Assembly: GCA_022705265.1 (NCBI GenBank)
Contig: JAKJEU010000002.1
Location: 1 to 32,041 of the forward strand
Source: Pseudomonadota bacterium
GTDB lineage: Bacteria; Pseudomonadota; Alphaproteobacteria; JAKJEU01
Direction: 5' to 3'
DNA: 32,041 bases
In this document: piece after piece, positions 21,817-29,691 of the stretch
Layout: each line of letters opens with the position of its first letter
Position numbering within the stretch: position 1 is the first letter of the stretch
Notes under the pieces: generated by a model
Seen by the model: the letters and a program-made list of their open reading frames with translations, nothing else
Database searches by the model: none
What the model was told of the DNA's origin: nothing
Translations under genes and position numbers: made by a program

Positions 21817-22845
21817 ATGACACAAAAAGAAGTATTAGAAAAATTATGGAAAAGAGGTTGCGAGTTTTTAGGAACTGAAAAAGCGATTTTAGGCGGGGCT
21901 ATGTCTTGGATTTCAGACAGCGATTTAGTTGCTGCTATCAGTGAAGCTGGCGGTTTCGGCGTTCTCGCTGGCGGTGCTTTGCCTCCTGAATTGTTGGACA
22001 AGTGGATTAAAGACACTCAAAGCAAAACAAAAAAGCCTTTCGGCGTTAACTTAATCACTATGCACACTGCTCTTGATACATTAATTGATGTTTGTGCCAA
22101 TAACAAAGTAAGTCATGTGGTTTTTGCTGGCGGTCTTCCAAAAACTGAATCAATTGCAAAAGCAAAATCTTTGGGAATGAAGGTTATGTGCTTTGCTCCT
22201 GCTACTATCATTGGTAAAAGAATGATAAAAGCTGGTACTGATGCTTTGATTATCGAAGGTCACGAAGCTGGCGGTCATATCGGACCTGTATCAACAACAA
22301 TCCTTGCCCAAGAAATTTTACCTGCACTCTCACAGCAAGTACCTGTATTTGTTGCTGGTGGTATTGGAACTGGTAAAATGATGGCATCATATCTTATGCT
22401 TGGTGCTTCTGGGGTTCAAGTTGGAACAAGATTCGTATGTACTCATGAATGTAATGCTCATGCAAAATTCAAAGAAATCTTTATCAAATCTTCTGCTCGT
22501 GATGCTATGCCAACCGTTCAAGTAGATCCAAGATTTCCTGTTATCCCTGTTCGTGCTATTACTAACGAAGGTTCAAGAAAATTCATGGAAATTCAAACCG
22601 AAATCGTTAACAAATATAAAAACGGTGAAATCGAACTTAAAGAAGGTCAATTACAAATCGAATCTTTCTGGATGGGTTCATTAAGAAGAGCTGTGGTTGA
22701 AGGTGATATCGAAACTGGTTCTTTGATGGCTGGTCAAAGCGTTGAATTTGTGAAAAAAGAAATGTCAGTAAAAGAAGTTATCGATGAATTAACCGATGAT
22801 GCGATTGCTGAATTGAAATTTTACGATGGATTACTTGCTAAGTAA
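21817..22845 (+). CDS. NMO/FabK-family FMN-dependent flavoprotein
   Basis: A 342-aa TIM-barrel flavoprotein of the family that contains nitronate monooxygenase and the enoyl-ACP reductase FabK. Seen are the N-terminal AILGGAMSWISDSDLVAAIS then EAGGFGVLAGGALPPE, GVNLITMH, and the FMN-site EGHEAGGHIGPVST (147-160), with FVAGGIGTGKMMASYLMLGA and GVQVGTRFVCTHECNAHAKF. The AGGHxG histidine is the catalytic or structural residue in both branches. Which reaction it catalyses cannot be decided from sequence: FabK would use NADH to reduce enoyl-ACP; NMO would oxidise nitronates. It lies 11 nt after lysC and ends before a strong terminator. Confidence 0.88.
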   Translation: MTQKEVLEKLWKRGCEFLGTEKAILGGAMSWISDSDLVAAISEAGGFGVLAGGALPPELLDKWIKDTQSKTKKPFGVNLITMHTALDTLIDVCANNKVSHVVFAGGLPKTESIAKAKSLGMKVMCFAPATIIGKRMIKAGTDALIIEGHEAGGHIGPVSTTILAQEILPALSQQVPVFVAGGIGTGKMMASYLMLGASGVQVGTRFVCTHECNAHAKFKEIFIKSSARDAMPTVQVDPRFPVIPVRAITNEGSRKFMEIQTEIVNKYKNGEIELKEGQLQIESFWMGSLRRAVVEGDIETGSLMAGQSVEFVKKEMSVKEVIDELTDDAIAELKFYDGLLAK

Positions 22846-22864
22846 TTAAACAAAAAAAGCAATT

Positions 22865-22912
22865 AAAAGTATAATCCCGTAACATAAAAGCCAAGGGATT
22901 ATACTTTTTTTT
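22865..22912 (+). terminator. Strong hairpin terminator between the flavoprotein gene and the atp operon
   Basis: AAAAGTATAATCCC (22865-22878) and GGGATTATACTTTT (22895-22908) are a perfect 14-bp inverted repeat with a 16-nt loop, followed by T to 22912. Because the 5' arm begins with A, it could also act in reverse. It isolates lysC transcription from the ATPase operon. Confidence 0.93.
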
Positions 22913-22933
22913 AATATTATTTACCGATTTATA

Positions 22934-22962
22934 TTGAATATACATACATGAATGTATATATT
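22934..22962 (+). promoter_or_regulatory. atp operon promoter with a palindrome in its spacer
   Basis: TTGAAT (22934-22939) and TATATT (22957-22962) are exactly 17 nt apart, 34 nt before the atpD start. A near-perfect 22-bp palindrome (22938-22959; arms ATATACATA and AATGTATAT around CATG, one mismatched pair) fills the spacer. This is where a dimeric repressor or activator would bind. Confidence 0.55.
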
Positions 22963-22995
22963 TATAAGCAAAGGATTAAATTTTAGGAAAAAGTT

Positions 22996-24390
22996 ATGAA
23001 TCAAAACATTGGAAAAATCGTTTCAATCGAAGGAAGTGGACTTGAAGTCGAATTTCAAGAAAAACTCCCAGGCGTTTATCACGCTCTTTTAACTGGGGAT
23101 AAAAAAGACTTGGTTTTAGAAGTGCAAGGGCATATCGATAATAAAACTGTTCGTGCTTTGGCTCTTGGTCCTACTCGTGGGCTTTACAGAGGCATGGAAG
23201 TAATCGATACAGGTGATATGATAAAAGTTCCTGTTGGCTCTGGGATTAAGGGAAGAATGTTCAATGTCTTTGGCGATCCTATTGACAATCTTGGCGATAT
23301 CGAGGCTGAAAAATATATGCCAATTCATAACAAAGCCTTACCTTTGAACAAAAGAGAAGTTAAAAGCGACATTTTCATAAGTGGTATTAAGGCGATTGAC
23401 TTACTTGCACCAATGGAACGCGGTGGTAAAGCTGGACTTTTTGGTGGTGCTGGCGTTGGTAAAACAGTTTTGATTACCGAAATGATTAACAACATGGTCG
23501 GTCGTTACGAAGGTGTTAGTATTTTTTGCGGTGTTGGTGAAAGATGCCGTGAAGGTGAACAACTTTACCGTGAAATGAAAGACGCAAATGTTTTGGATAA
23601 AACCGTTATGTTATTCGGTCAAATGAATGAAAGTTCAGGAGTTCGTTTCCGTGTTGCTCATGCTGCTTTAACCGTTGCCGAACATTTCAGAGACGAAAAA
23701 AAGCAAGATGTTTTATTACTTGTCGATAATATTTTCCGTTTCGTTCAAGCAGGTTCGGAAGTATCCGTTTTGATGGGGCAAATGCCTTCTCGTGTGGGAT
23801 ATCAACCATCACTTGGAACTGATATTGCTTCATTACAAGAAAGAATTTCCTCCACCGAAAGCGGTGCGATTACTTCTATCCAAGCGGTTTATGTTCCTGC
23901 TGATGACTTTACGGACCCATCTGCATCTCATACTTTTGCTCACTTATCCTCAACTATTGTGCTTTCTCGTGCAAGAGTTTCCCAAGGTTTATATCCAGCG
24001 GTGGACCCACTTGCTTCGGCTTCAAATATGTTGACCCCTTTGGTCGTTGGCGAAAGACATTATAAGGTCGCAACCGAAGTTAAGAAAACCTTGGCTGAAT
24101 ACGAAGATTTAAAAGACATTATCGCAATGCTTGGTTTTGACGAATTACCTGAAAAAGACCAACAAACCGTATTAATTGCAAGAAGATTGGAAAGATTTTT
24201 AACTCAACCATTCTTTACCACAAAACATTTCACAGGAATGGACGGTAAAGCCGTTGATTTAGAAGATACTATTTTTGGTTGCGAGGCTATTTTGTCTGGC
24301 GAATACAATAAGTTTGATGAAAACTTGTTCTATATGGCTGGAAACATGGACGAAATATTCCAAAGAATGAAACAAAAAGAGGAAGCTTAA
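22996..24390 (+). CDS. atpD: N-type ATPase, F1 subunit beta
   Basis: The catalytic F1 subunit. At 464 aa it has the P-loop GGAGVGKT (150-157) and the following VLITEMINN, the GVGERCREG loop with the catalytic Glu, MPSRVGYQPSLGTDIASLQE and VYVPADDFTDPSASHTFAHL. It is the first gene of the operon, as in N-type ATPases, whose order is D-C-Q-R-B-E-F-A-G; ordinary F-type operons end with D-C. In the region after the lever helix it reads IAMLGFDELPEKDQQT rather than the DELSEED sequence. AGGAAAAAG precedes the ATG. Confidence 0.97.
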   Translation: MNQNIGKIVSIEGSGLEVEFQEKLPGVYHALLTGDKKDLVLEVQGHIDNKTVRALALGPTRGLYRGMEVIDTGDMIKVPVGSGIKGRMFNVFGDPIDNLGDIEAEKYMPIHNKALPLNKREVKSDIFISGIKAIDLLAPMERGGKAGLFGGAGVGKTVLITEMINNMVGRYEGVSIFCGVGERCREGEQLYREMKDANVLDKTVMLFGQMNESSGVRFRVAHAALTVAEHFRDEKKQDVLLLVDNIFRFVQAGSEVSVLMGQMPSRVGYQPSLGTDIASLQERISSTESGAITSIQAVYVPADDFTDPSASHTFAHLSSTIVLSRARVSQGLYPAVDPLASASNMLTPLVVGERHYKVATEVKKTLAEYEDLKDIIAMLGFDELPEKDQQTVLIARRLERFLTQPFFTTKHFTGMDGKAVDLEDTIFGCEAILSGEYNKFDENLFYMAGNMDEIFQRMKQKEEA

Positions 24391-24395
24391 ACAAA

Positions 24396-24794
24396 GTGAA
24401 AATAAAACTTCAAACCCCTACTGGAAACGTTTTGGATTGCGAGGCTTTGTCAGTTGATTTCGAAGCCTTAGACGGACATTTCACAATATTGCCAAAACAT
24501 GCTGATTTTGTAAGCGTTATTGCAACTGGGATTATTTTAATTAAAACCAGCGACAACAAAGAAATTTATGTCGCAACAAATTCTGGGATTTTAAGCAAAA
24601 AAGGAAGTCAGGTAAGTATTTCTGTAAGAAACGCTATTTTAAACGAAGATATTGATATTTTAACCAACATCATTGAAACCGAATTTAAAAAATTTAACGA
24701 AGAGCGAAAAGAAACAAACACAGCCATGGCAAGGCTTGAAATCGGAATTACCAGAGGGTTTATGAAGCTTAACAAAGGTGAAATTAATGTCTAA
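24396..24794 (+). CDS. atpC: N-type ATPase, F1 subunit epsilon
   Basis: A 132-aa central-stalk subunit. IKLQTPTGNVLDCEALSVDF, LDGHFTILPKHADFVSVIAT and VATNSGILSKKGSQVSISV form the N-terminal beta-sandwich; a helical C-terminus follows (FKKFNEERKETNTAMARLEI). The start is GTG at 24396-24398, 5 nt after atpD. The next gene begins inside its last codons. Confidence 0.92.
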   Translation: MKIKLQTPTGNVLDCEALSVDFEALDGHFTILPKHADFVSVIATGIILIKTSDNKEIYVATNSGILSKKGSQVSISVRNAILNEDIDILTNIIETEFKKFNEERKETNTAMARLEIGITRGFMKLNKGEINV

Positions 24795-25143
24795 TAACGA
24801 AAAAAATCACGAAAGACGATTGATAAAAAAATTAATCGTAAAGGCAAGAAAAAGAGCCGAAAGAAAAAACAATAAAATCTTCCTTAACGCTGGTATTATG
24901 GGAGTTTTTGGTTGGCATATTTGTACTCCGGTTATTTTGGCGACTATTTTAGGGCTTTGGCTTGATAAAAAATTTGATATGAACGGCTCACTTTTTATTG
25001 CTTTTTTAATCATTGGTTTTATGGTCGGTGGATATAATTCATATCGCTGGGTTAAGGAAACTTTGAAATTCAAAATAAGACAAAAAGAAGAAGATAGTGT
25101 CATTTTACAAGATGAAAAACCAATTAAAACAGGTGAGGAATAA
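24787..25143 (+). CDS. atpQ: N-type ATPase accessory membrane protein AtpQ
   Basis: A 118-aa protein in the AtpQ position of N-type ATPase operons, similar in layout to AtpI. A strongly basic N-terminal 30 residues (RRLIKKLIVKARKRAERKNN) lead to two hydrophobic helices (LNAGIMGVFGWHICTPVILA and NGSLFIAFLIIGFMVGGYNS) and a polar C-terminus. AtpQ and AtpR are found only in this ATPase class and are thought to help ring assembly or ion uptake; the role is not proven. AAGGTGA 6 nt before the ATG at 24787 supports that start over the GTG at 24778. It overlaps atpC by 8 nt. Confidence 0.85.
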   Translation: MSNNEKNHERRLIKKLIVKARKRAERKNNKIFLNAGIMGVFGWHICTPVILATILGLWLDKKFDMNGSLFIAFLIIGFMVGGYNSYRWVKETLKFKIRQKEEDSVILQDEKPIKTGEE

Positions 25144-25437
25144 ATGGTTCAAACCATAATTACATACTTATTAATCGGTGCTTTATTAGGGGCTTTGTAC
25201 TTTTACGGACTTTGGGGTTCGTTATTACTTATGCCAAAATTTCAAAATAAAAAGGCATATCTTTTGATAACTACGATTATAAGGTTTTCAATCCTTCTTA
25301 CTTGTTTTTATTTCATCATAAAAACAAACAGCTTTGGTATAATGTTCACAATAATCGGTTTTGTTATTTCACGAATCTTTATAGTAAGAAATAAAGGGCT
25401 TAACGATTTCGTTAAAGGAGGTCAAAATAATGGTTGA
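25144..25437 (+). CDS. atpR: N-type ATPase accessory membrane protein AtpR
   Basis: A 97-aa integral membrane protein with three hydrophobic segments (IITYLLIGALLGALYFYGLW, LITTIIRFSILLTCFYFI, IMFTIIGFVISRIFIV) that fits the AtpR slot between atpQ and atpB. The Arg in the second segment (IIRFS) is in a place where AtpR proteins carry a buried charge. The ATG directly follows the atpQ stop, and the gene overlaps atpB by 8 nt. The assignment rests on size, hydrophobicity and place in the operon more than on sequence motifs. Confidence 0.82.
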   Translation: MVQTIITYLLIGALLGALYFYGLWGSLLLMPKFQNKKAYLLITTIIRFSILLTCFYFIIKTNSFGIMFTIIGFVISRIFIVRNKGLNDFVKGGQNNG

Positions 25438-26119
25438 AAATTTTGATGCGATTATAATTTTCCATATTTTTGGCTTTGGAATTAATGCGACCATTTTTTC
25501 AACATGGATTGTTATGGCAATTTTGCTTATATTGGCAAAGCTTGCAACAAAAGATTTAAGCAATTCCATCGATGGTAAAGTATCAAGACTTCAAATCGCA
25601 ATGGAAGCCATTGTAAAAGGAATTAACGACCAAATTCGTGAGGCCAGCGGAACTAATCCTATGATTTTTATGCCTATGATTGGGACTTTTTTCTTATTCA
25701 TTGGGGTTTCAAATTTATTAAGCATTATTCCATGGTTTATGCCTCCTACTGCGTCGCTTTCAACCACGGTTTCATATGCGATGTGTGTGGCAATTGCTAT
25801 GCCATATTACGGAATTAAACATGTTGGTATCGTAAGATATTTGAAAAAATATATCGAACCAACTCCGATTATGCTTCCTTTTAACATTATTGGAGACATT
25901 GCTTCGATATTCTCGCTTGCAGTTCGTCTTTATGGAAATGTGTTAAGCGGTTGTGTGATTGGCACTATATTACTTTCTCTTGCACCATATCTTATACCTT
26001 TGCCATTGCAGATTTTAGGGCTTTTAACAGGAACAATCCAAGCCTATATCTTCTCGATGCTTGCAATTATGTATATTTCGTCGATTGGTCTTGAAGAAGA
26101 AAACAAGTTAATAAGATAA
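25430..26119 (+). CDS. atpB: N-type ATPase, Fo subunit a
   Basis: The stator channel subunit, 229 aa, with five or six membrane helices. The essential arginine is R166 in FSLAVRLYGNVLSG, and LLTGTIQAYIFSMLAIMYI is the final helix with the conserved Gln. GTFFLFIGVSNLLSIIPWF is the second conserved block. It overlaps atpR by 8 nt and is preceded by AAAGGAGG. Confidence 0.95.
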   Translation: MVENFDAIIIFHIFGFGINATIFSTWIVMAILLILAKLATKDLSNSIDGKVSRLQIAMEAIVKGINDQIREASGTNPMIFMPMIGTFFLFIGVSNLLSIIPWFMPPTASLSTTVSYAMCVAIAMPYYGIKHVGIVRYLKKYIEPTPIMLPFNIIGDIASIFSLAVRLYGNVLSGCVIGTILLSLAPYLIPLPLQILGLLTGTIQAYIFSMLAIMYISSIGLEEENKLIR

Positions 26120-26144
26120 TTTTTAAATTTAAGGAGAAAATAAA

Positions 26145-26423
26145 ATGGATAATATCGGTTTAGTTGGTGCTGCTTCTGTTCTTGCTGCTGGTCTTGCGAT
26201 TGGTATTGGTGGTATTGGTTCTGGGGTTGGTGAAGGCCATGCTGCTAATGCTGCATTAAAAGCGATTGCACAACAACCAGACGAAGCAGGAAACATCACA
26301 AAGACATTATTCGTATGTATGGCGATGATTGAATCTACTGCTATTTATGCTTTCGTTATCACTATGATTATTTTGTTTGCAAACCCATTTTGGGACCATG
26401 TAATCAACCTTGCAGGAAAATAA
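26145..26423 (+). CDS. atpE: N-type ATPase, Fo subunit c (ion-binding ring)
   Basis: A 92-aa hairpin of two membrane helices that forms the rotor ring. Helix 1 is glycine-rich (GIGIGGIGSGVGEGHAAN) and ends in the QQP loop; helix 2 has MAMIESTAIYAFVITMII. The ion carboxylate is E63, followed by S64, T65 and Y68, which match the Na+ ligands E65, S66, T67 and Y70 of the Ilyobacter tartaricus ring. The helix 1 position that is Gln32 in that protein is Glu (E30) here. Two carboxylates are also known from an N-type ring measured to be proton-specific, so the coupling ion is uncertain. AAGGAGA lies before the ATG. Confidence 0.95.
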   Translation: MDNIGLVGAASVLAAGLAIGIGGIGSGVGEGHAANAALKAIAQQPDEAGNITKTLFVCMAMIESTAIYAFVITMIILFANPFWDHVINLAGK

Positions 26424-26465
26424 TTATAAATAAAACGAATATTTTAATTTAAGGACAAATTCATA

Positions 26466-27221
26466 ATGGGTATCGATTGGGTAACATTTAGCGCACAAAT
26501 TGTTAATTTAATAGTCTTAGGATGGCTTTTAAAGCGGTTTTTATATAAACCTATATTAAATGCAATTGACGCAAGGGAAAAAGCGATAAGTTCACGAGTG
26601 AGCGAAGCAAACGACCTTGCAAAAAAGGCTGAGCAAGAAATTTCTGATTTAAGGCTTAAAAAAGACAGCTTTGAAAAGGATAAATATGCAATTTTGAGCA
26701 AAGCAAAAGAAGAAGCCGAAAATACAAAAGAAAGGCTTTTAAGAGATGCTAAAATCGATGTCGAAATCCAAAAAGAAGTTTGGTTTAACGATCTTGAAAA
26801 ACAAAAACAAGCGTTTTTTGATAATGCTAATGATGCGATTATTGCAAGCTTCATAAACCTTGCAAACAAAGCTTTGACCGACCTTGCTTCCAGCAATCTT
26901 GAAACTCAAATGTTGGAAGTTTTCAAACAAAAGCTTAATAAAATTGACGCGGTTGAAAAAGAAGCTTTTGTTAAAAATGCAATCGAAGATGGCGTAATCA
27001 AAGCAGTATTTAGTTTTGATATTGACGACAAAGAAAATGTATCAAAATTTATCAAAAATTCGTTAAATCTTAAAAATGATGTCGAAATTATATTCGAAGT
27101 GGATAAAAAACTTATTTGCGGTGTTGAATTAAAGGCAAAAGAAAAATCACTTTCTTGGAGCATGAAAGAACATCTCAACAACTTTACAAAAGAACTTAAA
27201 TCTGCTTTGAACGGGGAATAA
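26466..27221 (+). CDS. atpF: N-type ATPase, Fo subunit b with delta-like C-terminus
   Basis: At 251 aa this is much longer than the usual ~160-aa b subunit. One N-terminal membrane helix (VTFSAQIVNLIVLGWLLKRF) is followed by a long coiled-coil rich in Lys/Glu/Ala (to ~150). The last ~75 residues (NLKNDVEIIFEVDKKLICGV, ELKAKEKSLSWSMKEHLNNF) follow the pattern of the delta subunit C-terminus: V-x-I-x-x-x-V-D-x-x-L-I-G-G-V ... D-x-S ... L. No separate atpH exists in the operon, so this protein probably does both jobs, as in the alternate F1Fo b-subunit family. ATG at 26466 after AAGGAC. Confidence 0.93.
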   Translation: MGIDWVTFSAQIVNLIVLGWLLKRFLYKPILNAIDAREKAISSRVSEANDLAKKAEQEISDLRLKKDSFEKDKYAILSKAKEEAENTKERLLRDAKIDVEIQKEVWFNDLEKQKQAFFDNANDAIIASFINLANKALTDLASSNLETQMLEVFKQKLNKIDAVEKEAFVKNAIEDGVIKAVFSFDIDDKENVSKFIKNSLNLKNDVEIIFEVDKKLICGVELKAKEKSLSWSMKEHLNNFTKELKSALNGE

Positions 27222-27225
27222 TCAA

Positions 27226-28755
27226 ATGTTAGAAGAAAAAACAAAAAAGGCTTTCGAGGCTATTAACAATGCGACAAGCAAGACAACTCAAAATGTGAAT
27301 GTTGTTGAAACTTCCGAAGTTGTGTCAGTCGGTGCTGGAATTGCTGAAATATCTGGTCTTATGAATGCAAGATTAGAAGAAATGCTTATTTTTAATGACA
27401 ATGTAACAGGAATTGTTATGTCATTAAACCGTGACAGCGTGGGTGCAGTATTTTTGGACGACCCAACCGAAATCAAATCAGGCGACAAAGTAACAAGAAC
27501 TAATCGTGTGGTTGATGTTCCTGTGGGTGAAGAACTTTTGGGTCGTGTTATAAACCCGATTGGTAAAGCTTTGGACGGACTTGGTTCTATTAACACCGCC
27601 GAAAGAAGAGGTGTTGAAAGAGAAGCATATCCAATTATGTCTCGTTCCCCAGTTGACACTCCACTTCAAACAGGTATCACAGCCGTTGACAGCTTCACTC
27701 CAATTGGAAGAGGCCAAAGAGAATTAATCGTAGGAGACAGACAAACCGGAAAAACCGCGATTGCTTTGGACACTATTATCAACCAAAAAGACAGCGGAGT
27801 AATTTCAATTTATTGTGTCATTGGGCAACGGGCTTCTGCTACTGCTAAAATCATTGCTGACCTTAAAAAACATGGTGTTATGCAAAATACGATTATCGTG
27901 GTTGCAAGCGGTGATGACCAACCTGGCATGCAATATCTTGCTCCTTATGCTGCTACTTCTATTGGTGAATATTTCATGGAAAAAGGCAAAGATGTCTTGG
28001 TCGTTTATGATGATTTGACTTGCCATGCTCGTGCATATCGTCAAATGATGTTGCTCCTTCGCCGTCCACCTGGTCGTGAAGCTTTTCCTGGCGATATTTT
28101 TTATATTCATTCAAGATTGTTGGAGCGCTCTACCCATTTAAGAGAAGAATTTGGCGGCGGTTCTTTGACTTCTTTACCAATTGTGGAAACTGAGGCTGGA
28201 AATATCTCGGCATATATTCCAACCAACATTATTTCGATTACTGATGGTCAAATTTATCTTTCCACTTCGCAATTTCAAAAAGGTATTTTGCCTGCAATTG
28301 ATACTGGTAAATCCGTTTCTCGTGTTGGTGGTGATGCTCAATTACCTGCATATTCTGCTTTGGTTGGAAGACTTAAACTCTTTTATTCTCAATTCGAAGA
28401 GCTTGAAAGCTTTGCTAAATTCGGCACTCAACTTGACAAAGAAACCGAAAGAAGACTTAACCGTGGTCGTGCAATCCGTTCGGTTATGAAACAAATTCAA
28501 TATCGTCCTATTCATGTGGTTGAACAAATCGCAATTTTGATGGCGACTAATAAGGGTTTGCTTGACAATCTTAACGACGAACAAAAGAAATTCGCAATCG
28601 AGAAAATCAGAGCTTCGGTTCGCACTGATTACCCTGAAATTGTTGATAAAATTTTGGACCGTAAAAAATTAAAAGACGACGACAAGGCAATATTGCTTGA
28701 TGGATTTAAGAAAATGCTTAAACAAGAAGGCTTGAACTTATCTTCTGAGGAATAA
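27226..28755 (+). CDS. atpA: N-type ATPase, F1 subunit alpha
   Basis: The regulatory nucleotide-binding F1 subunit, 509 aa. P-loop GDRQTGKT (170-177), REEFGGGSLTSLPIVETEAG and TNIISITDGQIYLSTSQFQK then KGILPAIDTGKSVSRVGGDA are standard alpha signatures. The N-terminus is polar and shorter in conserved sequence than in ordinary alpha subunits, in line with the missing delta partner. It starts 4 nt after atpF. Confidence 0.97.
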   Translation: MLEEKTKKAFEAINNATSKTTQNVNVVETSEVVSVGAGIAEISGLMNARLEEMLIFNDNVTGIVMSLNRDSVGAVFLDDPTEIKSGDKVTRTNRVVDVPVGEELLGRVINPIGKALDGLGSINTAERRGVEREAYPIMSRSPVDTPLQTGITAVDSFTPIGRGQRELIVGDRQTGKTAIALDTIINQKDSGVISIYCVIGQRASATAKIIADLKKHGVMQNTIIVVASGDDQPGMQYLAPYAATSIGEYFMEKGKDVLVVYDDLTCHARAYRQMMLLLRRPPGREAFPGDIFYIHSRLLERSTHLREEFGGGSLTSLPIVETEAGNISAYIPTNIISITDGQIYLSTSQFQKGILPAIDTGKSVSRVGGDAQLPAYSALVGRLKLFYSQFEELESFAKFGTQLDKETERRLNRGRAIRSVMKQIQYRPIHVVEQIAILMATNKGLLDNLNDEQKKFAIEKIRASVRTDYPEIVDKILDRKKLKDDDKAILLDGFKKMLKQEGLNLSSEE

Positions 28756-28758
28756 AAA

Positions 28759-29685
28759 ATGACAATTGAGGCTTTACAAAAAAGAATAAAAACCACTAAC
28801 GAATTAAGAAACATCGTAGGCACGATGAAGTCTTTGTCGACGGCTAGTATTTTACAGTATGATGAAGCCTCAAAAGCTTTGAAAAAGTATAATGAAACCA
28901 TTATTCATGGGCTTCAAAGTGCGGTTAAAAATGGAATTTGGAATAAGCCTTATTCTTCTAAAACTCCGATTGAAAAACAAAAAATTATCGCAATTATTAT
29001 TGGTTCTGATAACGGTTTAGTGGGAAAATTTAACCGTGACATTATTTCTTGTGCCGAAAAATACTTCAAAGAAATCGGTGCGGATAAAAACAATGTTTCT
29101 TATGTCGGAATCGGTAAAAGAATTATCGGGATTTTAGAACGAAATAAATGTGAAATTGATGAAAAATATGCGGTTTCAAATTCGGTTAAAAATATATCTT
29201 TAATTGCCAATTCGGTTGTGATAAGGCTTGATGAAATTATGGCGAAAAGAAAGGCTGAAAGGGTTGTTATTTTTTATAACGAAAAGCCAAGCCGTTCTGC
29301 TCCTTTTAAAAATTCTTATAAAACTTTGCTTCCAATTGATGAGGAATTTTATCAAAATTTAAGAAAACAACCATGGAATTCAAGAGGCTTTCCTTTAATC
29401 ACAATCGAAGACAACATTTTTGTTTCAAATTTAATAAAAGAGCATATAATGATGTCACTCGTTGGTGGTATTACTGATTCCTTAAAGGCTGAACATCATA
29501 CAAGGCTTAATAATATGCAAGCTGCGGAAAAGAATATTGATGAAAATTTGGAAAAAATGAATCTTGAATATCAACAAATGAGGCAAGAAGCGATTACTTC
29601 CGAGCTTTTAGATGTTGTTAGTGGCTCTGAGGCTTTAAGAAATCGTCTTAAAAAAGAAAAAGAAGCAAGAAACAAAAAGAAATAA
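28759..29685 (+). CDS. atpG: N-type ATPase, F1 subunit gamma
   Basis: The central rotor shaft, 308 aa. The N-terminal coiled coil (LQKRIKTTNELRNIVGTMKS, SLSTASILQYDEA) and the C-terminal HHTRLNNMQAAEKNIDENLE then NLEYQQMRQEAITSELLDVV helix form the shaft. The middle (IIIGSDNGLVGKFNRDII) is the Rossmann-like part. N-type gammas diverge from ordinary ones in the middle, and this one does as well. It starts 3 nt after atpA and is the last ATPase gene; the MATE gene follows 6 nt later. Confidence 0.93.
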   Translation: MTIEALQKRIKTTNELRNIVGTMKSLSTASILQYDEASKALKKYNETIIHGLQSAVKNGIWNKPYSSKTPIEKQKIIAIIIGSDNGLVGKFNRDIISCAEKYFKEIGADKNNVSYVGIGKRIIGILERNKCEIDEKYAVSNSVKNISLIANSVVIRLDEIMAKRKAERVVIFYNEKPSRSAPFKNSYKTLLPIDEEFYQNLRKQPWNSRGFPLITIEDNIFVSNLIKEHIMMSLVGGITDSLKAEHHTRLNNMQAAEKNIDENLEKMNLEYQQMRQEAITSELLDVVSGSEALRNRLKKEKEARNKKK

Positions 29686-29691
29686 AAAATT

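Noticed and set aside
27288..28110. Open frames on the opposite strand of atpA, and similar antisense frames over lysC, plsX and ispG
   Set aside because: They are low-complexity shadows of strongly conserved genes with no ribosome-binding sites and no recognisable domains.
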